A stretch of 5,700 bases of DNA from Burkholderiales bacterium (GTDB lineage: Bacteria; Pseudomonadota; Gammaproteobacteria; Burkholderiales; CAIKXV01): assembly GCA_019751575.1 (NCBI GenBank), contig JAIENF010000013.1, forward strand, positions 1 through 5,700, read 5' to 3'. Of the stretch, positions 1 through 5,700 are shown in pieces. Position numbers and translations under genes: made by a program. The notes below the pieces were generated by a model. It was not told where the DNA came from, made no database searches, and saw only the letters and a list, made by a program, of their open reading frames with translations. Every line of letters starts with the position of its first letter. The stretch's first letter is position 1.

Positions 1-1
1 G

Positions 2-403
2 TGGGACGAAAAGCCCGCGCTCGAACTGAAGATCGAAGGCTGGCTGATGGTCCGCTGCCTGCGCTGCCTCGGGCCGATGCGCTGGCCGGTGCAGATCGAG
101 AATCGGGTACGGTTGGCGCGCAACGATGCCGACCTCGATGTGGCCGATGAAGAAGGTGTGGATGCGATACCCGCATCGCAGGAACTGAATGTCGCGGAAC
201 TGGTGGAAGACGAGTTGCTGTTGCAGTGGCCGATCGCACCACGTCACACGGCAGGTGCGGACGCCGATGCGGGCGACCTGCAGGGCGTGACGCGATGCGA
301 TGCCGACCTGACGGCTGGTGACACGAAAGTCGTCCATCCGTTCGCAGCACTCGAAAAGCTGTCGCCGCGACGCGGCGGTACCGAACAAGGCAATCAAGAC
401 TAA
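2..403 (+). CDS. yceD: YceD/DUF177 family protein (23S rRNA accumulation), 3' part
   Basis: This is the C-terminal 133 residues of a DUF177 (YceD) protein; the start lies left of the window, and family members are usually about 170-190 residues, so some 40-50 residues are missing. The frame is open from base 2, so the first ATG visible at 47 is an internal methionine and not the start. Diagnostic features are the CxxC-type motif CLRCL at visible residues 19-23, an acidic middle section, the stretch [15 protein letters not shown] and the C-terminal PFAALEKL, all typical of the family. The family is linked to accumulation of large-subunit rRNA in bacteria and plastids, and the gene almost always sits directly before rpmF, as here. 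The two genes are 10 bases apart and very probably co-transcribed. The molecular mechanism of the protein is not shown by the sequence. Confidence 0.9.
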   Translation, partial: WDEKPALELKIEGWLMVRCLRCLGPMRWPVQIENRVRLARNDADLDVADEEGVDAIPASQELNVAELVEDELLLQWPIAPRHTAGADADAGDLQGVTRCDADLTAGDTKVVHPFAALEKLSPRRGGTEQGNQD

Positions 404-407
404 GAGG
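402..407 (+). promoter_or_regulatory. Shine-Dalgarno sequence of rpmF
   Basis: AAGAGG lies six bases before the ATG at 414 and shares its first two bases with the TAA stop codon of yceD. It selects ATG 414 as the rpmF start over the in-frame ATG at 318, which lies inside yceD. The arrangement suggests that ribosomes finishing yceD stop on top of the rpmF initiation site, which would couple the two genes. Confidence 0.75.
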
Positions 408-413
408 TTCATC

Positions 414-593
414 ATGGCAGTCCAGCAGAACAAGAAGTCCCCGTCCCGCCGCAACATGCGCCGCGCGCACGATTTCCTGACCGCAGCCCCGCTCGGGGTC
501 GAGCCGACCACGGGCGAAGTGCACCTGCGCCACCACATCAGCCCGTCGGGTTACTACCGCGGCAAGAAGGTGACGGCAGGCAAGAAAGACTGA
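414..593 (+). CDS. rpmF: 50S ribosomal protein L32
   Basis: This encodes a 59-residue L32, a small basic protein of the large ribosomal subunit. The N-terminus [20 protein letters not shown], the middle [20 protein letters not shown] and the lysine-rich tail are nearly the textbook proteobacterial L32 sequence, and the length is the family norm. It has no cysteines, so it is the zinc-independent form that lacks the four-cysteine ribbon found in some other bacteria. The open frame extends upstream to an ATG at 318, but ATG 414 is the start because it has a good Shine-Dalgarno sequence and gives the canonical N-terminus. The gene follows yceD by 10 bases and precedes plsX by 112, the conserved neighbourhood of this gene. 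Confidence 0.97.
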   Translation: MAVQQNKKSPSRRNMRRAHDFLTAAPLGVEPTTGEVHLRHHISPSGYYRGKKVTAGKKD

Positions 594-670
594 GCGGCGC
601 TTCCGGCTTCACCGACGGCACGCGGGCAGACGGATTGGACATCGGCGGACCGGGTTTCGACTCGAATCGT

Positions 671-703
671 CGGACACGACTGTCCGCCTCAGGCTGCCCC
701 TGA
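671..703 (+). repeat. Two tandem small inverted repeats in the plsX leader
   Basis: Two perfect short inverted repeats lie just before the plsX ATG at 706. The first is CGGACA (671-676) with TGTCCG (681-686) around the loop CGAC. The second is TCAGG (689-693) with CCTGA (699-703) around CTGCC, and it ends two bases before the start codon. No purine-rich Shine-Dalgarno sequence is visible at the usual distance, and the place where it would be is occupied by the second hairpin. In such GC-rich DNA short stems occur by chance, so a role in limiting plsX translation is only an inference. Neither stem is followed by a T-run, so they are not intrinsic terminators. Confidence 0.4.
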
Positions 704-705
704 CC

Positions 706-1725
706 ATGGCGCAGGTCGTCGTTGCCATTGACTGCATGGGCGGTGACCACGGCCCGCGCGTGACCGTTCCCGCGGCGATTGCCGCGGTCGACGCCGACCC
801 GTCCCTGTCGATCGTGCTCGTCGGCCTGTCCGACGCGATCGGTGCGGCGCTGCAGGCGGCCGGCCGGACCGAAGGCGACCGCCTGCGCGTTCTTCATGCA
901 CCCGAGGTCGTCGAGATGGACGAAGCACCGGCCGGCGCCTTGCGCAACAAGAAGAAGTCGTCGATGCGGATGTCCATCAACCTCGTCAAGTCCGGCGAGG
1001 CGCACGCCTGCGTGAGCGCGGGAAATACCGGCGCGCTGATGGCCACCTCGCGTTTCGTGCTCAAGACGCTTCCCGGCATCGAACGCCCGGCGATCTGCGG
1101 CGTCCTGCCCTCGCTCAAGGGCCGCACCTACATGCTCGACCTCGGTGCGAACGTCGACTGCACGCCGCTGCAGCTGCTCCAGTTCGGCATCATGGGGGCG
1201 AGCCTCGCTGGGGCGCTCGACCATGTCGAGTCCCCCAGCGTCGGGCTGCTGAACATCGGCGTCGAGGACATCAAGGGCAACGACACGGTGAAACAGGCAG
1301 CCGAGCTGCTTCGACTCAGCGGCCTGAACTTCTACGGCAACGTGGAGGGCGACGACATCTACAAGGGCACGGTCGACGTCGTGGTCTGCGACGGCTTCGT
1401 CGGCAATGTCGCGCTCAAGTCCTCCGAGGGCCTGGCGCAGATGCTCGGCGTGATGCTGCGCCGGGAAGTCGAGCGCACCTGGTGGACGAAGCTGGCCGGG
1501 CTGTGCGCGCTGCCGGTGATGCGCGCGTTCAAGCGTACCGTCGACCACCGGCGCTACAACGGCGCGAGCCTGCTCGGGCTGCAGGGGGTGGTGGTGAAGA
1601 GCCATGGGTCGGCGGACGCGTTCGGCTTCGGCTTCGCGATCAGCCGCGCCGTGGAAGAGGTTCGCATGGGGCTCGCCGGACGCATCAGCGAACGGGTGAA
1701 CGCGTTGCAGCAGGGCGCGGCATGA
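706..1725 (+). CDS. plsX: Phosphate acyltransferase PlsX (acyl-ACP:phosphate)
   Basis: PlsX converts acyl-ACP and phosphate to acyl-phosphate, the acyl donor for PlsY in glycerol-3-phosphate acylation, and so links fatty acid synthesis to phospholipids. It is a peripheral, membrane-associated enzyme. The 339-residue product has the usual family length. Motifs in order are DCMGGDHGP near residues 9-17, [10 protein letters not shown] near 104-113, LDLGANVDC at about 144-152, [12 protein letters not shown] from 182, [13 protein letters not shown] from 209, VCDGFVGN at about 227-234, and [19 protein letters not shown] near the C-terminus. ATG 706 is chosen because the conserved N-terminus [14 protein letters not shown] begins there; upstream in-frame codons offer only CTG starts. 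No clear Shine-Dalgarno sequence is seen. The stop codon overlaps the fabH start (ATGA), indicating translational coupling. Confidence 0.96.
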   Translation: MAQVVVAIDCMGGDHGPRVTVPAAIAAVDADPSLSIVLVGLSDAIGAALQAAGRTEGDRLRVLHAPEVVEMDEAPAGALRNKKKSSMRMSINLVKSGEAHACVSAGNTGALMATSRFVLKTLPGIERPAICGVLPSLKGRTYMLDLGANVDCTPLQLLQFGIMGASLAGALDHVESPSVGLLNIGVEDIKGNDTVKQAAELLRLSGLNFYGNVEGDDIYKGTVDVVVCDGFVGNVALKSSEGLAQMLGVMLRREVERTWWTKLAGLCALPVMRAFKRTVDHRRYNGASLLGLQGVVVKSHGSADAFGFGFAISRAVEEVRMGLAGRISERVNALQQGAA

Positions 1726-2708
1726 CCCCCGGGGCCTCGGCGCAGGCGCCGATCCACGCCCGGATCAGCGGCACCGGCAGCTACCTGCCCCGGCACTGCG
1801 TCAGCAACGACGAGCTTGCACGGCGCGTCGATACCTCCGACGAATGGATATCCACCCGCACCGGCATCCGGCAGCGGCACTTCGCGGCCGAGGGCGAACT
1901 GGCGAGCGACATGGCGCTGCAGGCGGCGCTGCAGGCGATCGAAGCGGCGGGCCTGCAGCCGTCCGACATCGGGCTGATCATCGTCGCCACCACCACCCCG
2001 GACGTCGTGTTCCCGAGCACCGCCTGCATCCTGCAGCAGAAGCTCGGCATCGCCGGCTGCGCGGCCTACGACCTGCAGGCGGTATGCAGCGGTTTCGTAT
2101 ACGCGCTGTCGTCCGCCGACCTCGCGGTTCGTGCCGGCCAGTGCCGCCACGCGCTCGTGGTGGGGGCGGAAGTCTATTCGCGCATCCTCGACTGGAGCGA
2201 CCGCGCCACCTGCGTGCTGTTCGGCGACGGCGCCGGTGCAGTCGTGCTGAGCGCGTCGGAGCAGCCGGGCATCCTTTCCTCGCACCTGCATGCGGATGGC
2301 AGCTTCAACGGCATCCTCGGCGTGCCGGGGCGCATCGAGCAGGGCCGGATCGAGGGCTCGCCGTTCGTGCGCATGGATGGCAACGCGGTGTTCCGCTTCG
2401 CGGTGAAGGTGCTGGCGGAGGTCGCCCACGAGGCGCTGGACGCACACGGGCTGGCGACCTCGGACATCGACTGGCTGGTGCCGCACCAGGCGAACATCCG
2501 CATCATCGAGGCGACCGCCCGGAAACTGGGGCTTTCGATGGAACGCGTGGTGGTCACCGTCGATCGCCATGCCAATACTTCAGCCGCGTCGATCCCGCTG
2601 GCGCTCGACGCGGCGGTACGCGACGGCCGCATCCGCCCGGGGCACCTGGTGATGCTCGAAGGCGTGGGCGGCGGATTCACCTGGGGTTCGGTGCTGGTTC
2701 GCTGGTGA
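1722..2708 (+). CDS. fabH: Beta-ketoacyl-ACP synthase III (FabH)
   Basis: FabH condenses an acyl-CoA primer (acetyl-CoA in typical family members) with malonyl-ACP to start each fatty acid chain. The product has 328 residues. The Cys-His-Asn triad is intact: Cys122 in DLQAVCSGF, His255 in VPHQAN and Asn285 in HANTSAAS, with spacing within one residue of E. coli FabH. The N-terminal thiolase-fold motif ISGTGSYLP (15-23), the segment [13 protein letters not shown] (40-52) and the C-terminal [13 protein letters not shown] are also typical. The start is ATG 1722, overlapping the plsX stop, with a modest AGGG six bases upstream. The frame continues open into plsX, but no alternative ATG, GTG or TTG lies between 1722 and the conserved domain. 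This start leaves about eight residues more at the N-terminus than E. coli FabH has. Substrate preference (acetyl versus longer or branched CoA) cannot be read reliably from the sequence. Confidence 0.97.
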   Translation: MTPGASAQAPIHARISGTGSYLPRHCVSNDELARRVDTSDEWISTRTGIRQRHFAAEGELASDMALQAALQAIEAAGLQPSDIGLIIVATTTPDVVFPSTACILQQKLGIAGCAAYDLQAVCSGFVYALSSADLAVRAGQCRHALVVGAEVYSRILDWSDRATCVLFGDGAGAVVLSASEQPGILSSHLHADGSFNGILGVPGRIEQGRIEGSPFVRMDGNAVFRFAVKVLAEVAHEALDAHGLATSDIDWLVPHQANIRIIEATARKLGLSMERVVVTVDRHANTSAASIPLALDAAVRDGRIRPGHLVMLEGVGGGFTWGSVLVRW

Positions 2709-2757
2709 TGCACGCGATGCCCGCCCGACATTCTCGAACAACGGAGCCATCCATCCA

Positions 2758-3705
2758 ATGACTTCTGCCAGGACTGCCTTTTCCATCGTCTTCCCGGGCC
2801 AGGGCTCGCAATCGGTCGGCATGATGCGCGGCTTCGCCGACCGGCCGGGCGTCCGGGCGACGTTCGAGGAAGCCTCCAGCGCGCTGGGCGAAGACCTCTG
2901 GGCCATGGTCGAGCAAGGCCCCGACACCGCGCTCAACGCGACGGTGAACACGCAGCCGGTGATGCTTACCGCCGGCGTCGCCGTCTGGCGCGAGTGGCTC
3001 GCCAGTGGCGGCCCTGCGCCGAGCGTGGTCGCCGGGCACAGCCTGGGCGAGTATTCCGCGCTGGTCGCGGCCGGTTCGATGTCTCTCCCCGATGCGGTCC
3101 GTACCGTGCGCTTCCGTGCACAGGCGATGCAGGAGGCCGTGCCGATGGGAACCGGCGCAATGGCCGCCATCCTGGGCCTCGACGACGATGCGGTCCGCCA
3201 GGCCTGCGCCGAGGCCGCGCAGGGCGAAGTGGTCGAGGCGGTCAACTTCAATGCCCCGAACCAGGTGGTCATCGCTGGCCACAAGGCCGCGGTCGAGCGC
3301 GCAGCCGAACGGGCGAAGGCCGCCGGCGCGAAGCGCGCGGTGATGCTGCCGGTCAGCGCACCGTTCCATTCCACGCTGCTGGCCCCGGCCGCGGAGCGGC
3401 TGTCCGCATACCTGCGCGAGATCGATATCTCTCCCCCCCGGTTCCCGGTGGTCAACAACGTGGACGTTGCGGCGACGGCGGATCCCGCCGAGATCCGCGA
3501 CGCGCTGGCGCGGCAGGCGCGCTCGCCGGTACGCTGGGTCGAGACGGTCCGGGCCATCGCAGCGATGGGCGCAGCGACGATGATCGAATGCGGTCCGGGC
3601 AAGGTCCTCAACGGATTGACGCGGCGGATCGACGGCAACCTTGCGGGTTTCGCGGTCGTCGATGTCGCGTCGCTCGATGAAGCCCTGAAGGCGGTGTGCG
3701 CATGA
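2758..3705 (+). CDS. fabD: Malonyl-CoA:ACP transacylase (FabD)
   Basis: FabD moves the malonyl group from CoA to ACP, supplying malonyl-ACP to FabH and FabF. The 315-residue product has the usual length. Key elements are FPGQGSQ (12-18, oxyanion-hole glutamine at 15), the nucleophile Ser95 in GHSLGEY, Arg120 in VRFRAQAMQ which should bind the malonate carboxylate, His204 in SAPFHS completing the catalytic dyad, and ECGPGKVLNGL near the C-terminus. These match Ser92, Arg117 and His201 of E. coli FabD with a constant offset. ATG 2758 starts 49 bases after fabH; the best Shine-Dalgarno candidate is CGGAG at 2742-2746, eleven bases away, which is longer than ideal. The 3' end overlaps fabG by ATGA. 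A run of seven C at 3433-3439 lies in frame and causes no break. Confidence 0.97.
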   Translation: MTSARTAFSIVFPGQGSQSVGMMRGFADRPGVRATFEEASSALGEDLWAMVEQGPDTALNATVNTQPVMLTAGVAVWREWLASGGPAPSVVAGHSLGEYSALVAAGSMSLPDAVRTVRFRAQAMQEAVPMGTGAMAAILGLDDDAVRQACAEAAQGEVVEAVNFNAPNQVVIAGHKAAVERAAERAKAAGAKRAVMLPVSAPFHSTLLAPAAERLSAYLREIDISPPRFPVVNNVDVAATADPAEIRDALARQARSPVRWVETVRAIAAMGAATMIECGPGKVLNGLTRRIDGNLAGFAVVDVASLDEALKAVCA

Positions 3706-4457
3706 ACGGCCGGGAACTGCTGAATGGCGAAGTGGCGCTGGTCACCGGCGCCACGCGTGGCATCGGGCAGGCGATCGCGCAGGCCCTGGCCGATGCCGGT
3801 GCGAAGGTGATCGGCACCGCGACCAGCGAATCGGGGGCCCAGGCGATCGATGCGGCGTTCGCGCAGTCAGGCCTCCAGGGGCGCGGCGTGCGCCTCGACG
3901 TCAACGACGGCGCGGCCGTCGACGCATTGCTCGAATCGACCGCGGCCAACGAGGGTGGCATATCGATCCTGGTGAACAACGCGGGCATCACCCGCGACAA
4001 CCTCCTGATGCGGATGAGCGAGGAGGAATGGGATTCGATCATCGACACCAACCTGAAATCGGTGTGGCGCCTGTCCAAGGCCGTGCTCCGGCCGATGATG
4101 AAGTCGCGCCGCGGCAGGATCGTCAACATCGGCTCGGTGGTCGGGTCGATCGGAAATGCAGGGCAGTCGAACTACGCCGCGTCGAAAGCTGGCATGCTCG
4201 GCTTCACCCGTGCGCTTGCTCGCGAGGTAGGCAGCCGCAACATCACGGTCAACTGCGTGGCCCCCGGGTTCATCGATACCGACATGACGCGCGCGCTCAA
4301 GCCCGAACAGAAGACGGCGCTGCTGGACCAGGTGCCGCTGGGCCGCCTGGGCGATGCATCCGACGTCGCCGCGGCCGTGCTTTTCCTGGTGTCGCCGGGG
4401 GCCGCTTATGTCACCGGCACCACCTTGCACGTCAACGGTGGGTTGTTCATGGACTGA
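3702..4457 (+). CDS. fabG: 3-oxoacyl-ACP reductase (FabG)
   Basis: FabG is the NADPH-dependent reductase that turns beta-ketoacyl-ACP into beta-hydroxyacyl-ACP in each elongation round. The 251-residue product is a classical short-chain dehydrogenase/reductase: cofactor motif TGATRGIG at 15-22, NNAG at 92-95, and the catalytic tetrad Asn117 (DTNLKS), Ser145 (IGSVVGS), Tyr158 and Lys162 (NYAASKAG). The PGFIDTDMTRAL stretch and the C-terminal LHVNGGLFMD are hallmarks of FabG rather than of generic reductases. ATG 3702 overlaps the fabD stop; a GTG at 3696 would add only two residues and is less likely. It is probably translated by coupling to fabD and may be the last gene of the upstream unit, given the structures downstream. 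Confidence 0.97.
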   Translation: MNGRELLNGEVALVTGATRGIGQAIAQALADAGAKVIGTATSESGAQAIDAAFAQSGLQGRGVRLDVNDGAAVDALLESTAANEGGISILVNNAGITRDNLLMRMSEEEWDSIIDTNLKSVWRLSKAVLRPMMKSRRGRIVNIGSVVGSIGNAGQSNYAASKAGMLGFTRALAREVGSRNITVNCVAPGFIDTDMTRALKPEQKTALLDQVPLGRLGDASDVAAAVLFLVSPGAAYVTGTTLHVNGGLFMD

Positions 4458-4509
4458 GTTTTGCGGGGTGCCGGCGAGGCAGCGGGTTTCGCTTGCTGAC
4501 AGGGCGTTC

Positions 4510-4538
4510 CGAACATCGCGGGATGAGGGTTCGTTTTT
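4510..4538 (+). terminator. Possible weak intrinsic terminator after fabG
   Basis: Fifty-two bases after the fabG stop, CGAA (4510-4513) can pair with TTCG (4530-4533), and CATC (4514-4517) with GATG (4522-4525), around the tetraloop GCGG. A four-base bulge AGGG (4526-4529) sits on the right side. Five T follow at once (4534-4538), the only such run in the spacer. The shape is that of a Rho-independent terminator, but the bulge and short T-run make it weak, so partial readthrough into acpP is likely if it works at all. Confidence 0.3.
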
Positions 4539-4546
4539 GGTAGAAT
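4538..4546 (+). promoter_or_regulatory. Candidate extended -10 promoter for acpP
   Basis: TGG followed by TAGAAT (4541-4546) matches the extended -10 consensus TGnTATAAT at all but one position and stands out in GC-rich surroundings. No -35 hexamer resembling TTGACA is found at 15-19 bases upstream, which fits promoters that rely on the TG extension. Transcription would start near 4552-4554, giving a leader of about 70 bases. A dedicated acpP promoter is plausible because ACP is needed in much larger amounts than the enzymes around it, and acpP has its own promoter in E. coli. Confidence 0.45.
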
Positions 4547-4587
4547 CCGCAGCCGTTTCGCTGCGGGCATTCCGGGGACCTTCCCGG
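4547..4587 (+). repeat. Two short hairpins in the acpP leader
   Basis: CCGCAGC (4547-4553) is a perfect inverted match to GCTGCGG (4560-4566) around the loop CGTTTC. A second stem, CCGGG (4572-4576) with CCCGG (4583-4587), has the loop GACCTT. Neither is followed by a T-run. If transcription begins near 4553, the new transcript lacks most of the first left arm, so the first stem could form only in RNA reading through from fabG. Whether either stem is functional is not shown. Confidence 0.35.
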
Positions 4588-4591
4588 TGCC

Positions 4592-4607
4592 TTCAAACGA
4601 TTCAAAC
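4592..4607 (+). repeat. Tandem TTCAAAC direct repeat before the acpP ribosome-binding site
   Basis: The heptamer TTCAAAC occurs at 4592-4598 and again at 4601-4607, a nine-base period. The segment up to about 4613 is notably richer in A and T than the rest of the window, so the RNA just upstream of the Shine-Dalgarno sequence should be unpaired. That fits a highly translated gene. A protein-binding role is possible but unsupported. Confidence 0.5.
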
Positions 4608-4610
4608 TAC

Positions 4611-4618
4611 AAGAGGGG
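4611..4618 (+). promoter_or_regulatory. Shine-Dalgarno sequence of acpP
   Basis: AAGAGGGG lies six bases before the acpP ATG at 4625 and is the strongest ribosome-binding site in the window. It confirms the start and fits the high expression expected for acyl carrier protein. Confidence 0.75.
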
Positions 4619-4624
4619 TCTGCA

Positions 4625-4861
4625 ATGGAAAACGTGGAAAGCCGCGTCAAGAAGATCGTCGCCGAGCAGCTGGGCGTCAACGAAGCGGACGTGAAGATCG
4701 ATTCGCGCTTCGTCGATGACCTCGGCGCCGATTCGCTGGACACGGTGGAACTCGTGATGGCGCTCGAAGAAGAGTTCGAGACCGAGATTCCGGACGAAGA
4801 GGCGGAGAAGATCACCACGGTGCAGCAGGCGATCGACTACGTCACGTCCCACAAGAAGTAA
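4625..4861 (+). CDS. acpP: Acyl carrier protein (AcpP)
   Basis: AcpP is the small acidic carrier that holds growing acyl chains on a 4'-phosphopantetheine arm and delivers them to the Fab enzymes, PlsX and other acyltransferases. The 78-residue product has the family length. The attachment serine is Ser37 in the invariant motif GADSLD, followed by the acidic recognition helix [14 protein letters not shown] and then [19 protein letters not shown]. The N-terminus [18 protein letters not shown] is typical of betaproteobacterial ACPs. It starts 167 bases after fabG, behind a strong Shine-Dalgarno sequence and a candidate promoter of its own, and is followed by fabF after 31 bases. The location and context mark it as the primary fatty-acid ACP rather than a specialised polyketide carrier. 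Confidence 0.98.
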   Translation: MENVESRVKKIVAEQLGVNEADVKIDSRFVDDLGADSLDTVELVMALEEEFETEIPDEEAEKITTVQQAIDYVTSHKK

Positions 4862-4892
4862 CGGCGGCAATTACGGATCGGCAGGCTGGCGA

Positions 4893-5700
4893 ATGGCACG
4901 TCGTCGTGTAGTGGTGACAGGGCTCGGGGTGATCTCCCCGGTGGGCAACAGCATCCCGGAGGCCTGGGACAACCTGGTCGCCGGGCGCACCGGCATTGCC
5001 GATGTGACCAAGTTCGATGCAACGGGCTTCTCGTGCCGTTTCGCCGGCGAGGTGAAGGGCTTCGATGTCGAGCAGTACATGCCGGCAAAGGAAGCCCGCC
5101 ACATGGATACCTTCATCCATTACGGGATGGCGGCGGGCATCCAGGCCTGGGCAGACAGCGGCATCGAGGTGACCGAGCAGAACGCGGAGCGCATCGGCGT
5201 GATCGTCGGCTCGGGCATCGGCGGCCTGCCGATGATCGAGCACACCCATGCCGAGCTCACGGCCAGGGGCCCCCGGCGGATTTCCCCGTTCTTCGTGCCG
5301 GCGTCGATCATCAACATGATCTCCGGCCACCTGAGCATCCGTTTCGGACTGAAGGGGCCGAGCCTGGCCGTCGTCACGGCATGCACCACCGGGCTGCACT
5401 GCATCGGCGAAGCGGGCCGGCTGATCGAGTATGGCGATGCCGACGTGATGCTTGCCGGCGGCGCGGAGTCTACGGTGTCGCCGCTGGGTATCGGCGGCTT
5501 CGCGGCAGCACGCGCGCTGTCCAGCCGGAACGACGACCCGAAGACGGCGTCGCGTCCGTGGGACAAGGACCGCGACGGATTCGTGCTGGGGGAGGGTGCC
5601 GGCGTGCTGGTGCTCGAAGAGTACGAACACGCACGCGCCCGCGGCGCGCGCATCTACGCGGAACTGGCCGGCTTCGGCATGAGCAGCGATGCGTACCACA
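4893..5700 (+). CDS. fabF: Beta-ketoacyl-ACP synthase II (FabF), 5' part
   Basis: FabF condenses acyl-ACP with malonyl-ACP during chain elongation. The first 269 codons are present and the frame is still open at the right edge; the family norm is about 410 residues. The start [20 protein letters not shown] is typical, with a GCAGG ribosome-binding site at 4881-4885, seven bases before the ATG. Visible motifs are GSGIGG at 106-111, the nucleophile Cys164 in TACTTGLHC, the stretch [12 protein letters not shown], the segment [15 protein letters not shown], and [15 protein letters not shown] around 230-244. The two catalytic histidines and the active-site lysine lie beyond the window, so completeness of the active site cannot be judged. 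Position right after acpP and the FabF-type motifs favour FabF over FabB. Confidence 0.96.
   Translation, partial: MARRRVVVTGLGVISPVGNSIPEAWDNLVAGRTGIADVTKFDATGFSCRFAGEVKGFDVEQYMPAKEARHMDTFIHYGMAAGIQAWADSGIEVTEQNAERIGVIVGSGIGGLPMIEHTHAELTARGPRRISPFFVPASIINMISGHLSIRFGLKGPSLAVVTACTTGLHCIGEAGRLIEYGDADVMLAGGAESTVSPLGIGGFAAARALSSRNDDPKTASRPWDKDRDGFVLGEGAGVLVLEEYEHARARGARIYAELAGFGMSSDAYH

Noticed and set aside
318..413. Upstream extension of rpmF to ATG 318
   Set aside because: It would overlap yceD out of frame and add 32 residues not found in L32; the Shine-Dalgarno sequence at 402-407 points to ATG 414.
635..667. Possible promoter before plsX (TTGGAC at 635 and TCGAAT at 662)
   Set aside because: Both hexamers match the consensus poorly and their spacing of 21 bases is too long.
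538..1605. Long minus-strand open frame of 355 codons opposite plsX
   Set aside because: It lies entirely opposite clear plsX and rpmF coding sequence, its product is rich in Arg, His, Asp and Ala without a recognisable motif, and such antisense frames are common in GC-rich genes.
1554..2570. Minus-strand open frame of 338 codons opposite fabH
   Set aside because: It is antisense to a well-supported FabH with an intact triad; no domain or start signal is seen.
2580..3638. Minus-strand open frame of 352 codons opposite fabD
   Set aside because: It is antisense to a complete FabD; the low-complexity Ala/Ser/Arg composition is that of a shadow frame.
4493..4501. TTGCTGACA as a -35 element for acpP
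   Set aside because: It is over 40 bases from the TAGAAT box, far beyond usable spacing, and no other -10 lies at the right distance.
4842..5699. Minus-strand open frame opposite fabF
   Set aside because: The plus strand encodes an unmistakable FabF N-terminal part through to the window end; the antisense product shows no known motif.
1..5700. A hidden undescribed system, mobile element, CRISPR array or RNA gene
   Set aside because: Coding sequence of known housekeeping genes fills nearly the whole window; spacers are at most 167 bases, with no repeat array, transposase, integrase, tRNA-like or riboswitch-like structure seen.

Overview
This window is a GC-rich chromosomal segment from what is most likely a betaproteobacterium. 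It carries the core fatty-acid and phospholipid synthesis cluster, all on the + strand: yceD (3' part) - rpmF - plsX - fabH - fabD - fabG - acpP - fabF (5' part). The order matches the arrangement known from E. coli and many beta- and gammaproteobacteria. The betaproteobacterial call rests on strongly G/C-biased third codon positions, the type of ACP and FabF sequence, and motifs such as the FabH stretch [11 protein letters not shown]. The genus cannot be fixed from the sequence alone.

Layout: bases 2-403 encode the end of a DUF177/YceD protein, whose stop codon abuts the ribosome-binding site of rpmF (414-593, ribosomal protein L32). A 112-base gap holding two small inverted repeats leads to plsX (706-1725). 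plsX overlaps fabH (1722-2708) by ATGA. After 49 bases comes fabD (2758-3705), which overlaps fabG (3702-4457) by ATGA. The 167-base fabG-acpP gap is the only spacer with much apparent regulatory structure. It has a bulged hairpin followed by five T, an extended -10 element, two short hairpins, a tandem TTCAAAC repeat and a strong Shine-Dalgarno sequence before acpP (4625-4861). fabF starts at 4893 and runs off the right edge.

How the genes work together: FabD loads malonate from CoA onto ACP (AcpP). FabH starts chains by condensing an acyl-CoA with malonyl-ACP, FabF elongates them, and FabG reduces the beta-ketoacyl-ACP. PlsX converts finished acyl-ACP to acyl-phosphate for phospholipid synthesis. 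YceD and L32 tie the locus to ribosome assembly. Dehydratase and enoyl reductase genes are not in the window.

All complete enzymes keep the catalytic residues I could locate, and none is frameshifted. I found no mobile element, CRISPR array, tRNA, rRNA or undescribed protein system. Apart from the regulatory-looking structures in the plsX and acpP leaders, this is an ordinary housekeeping region.
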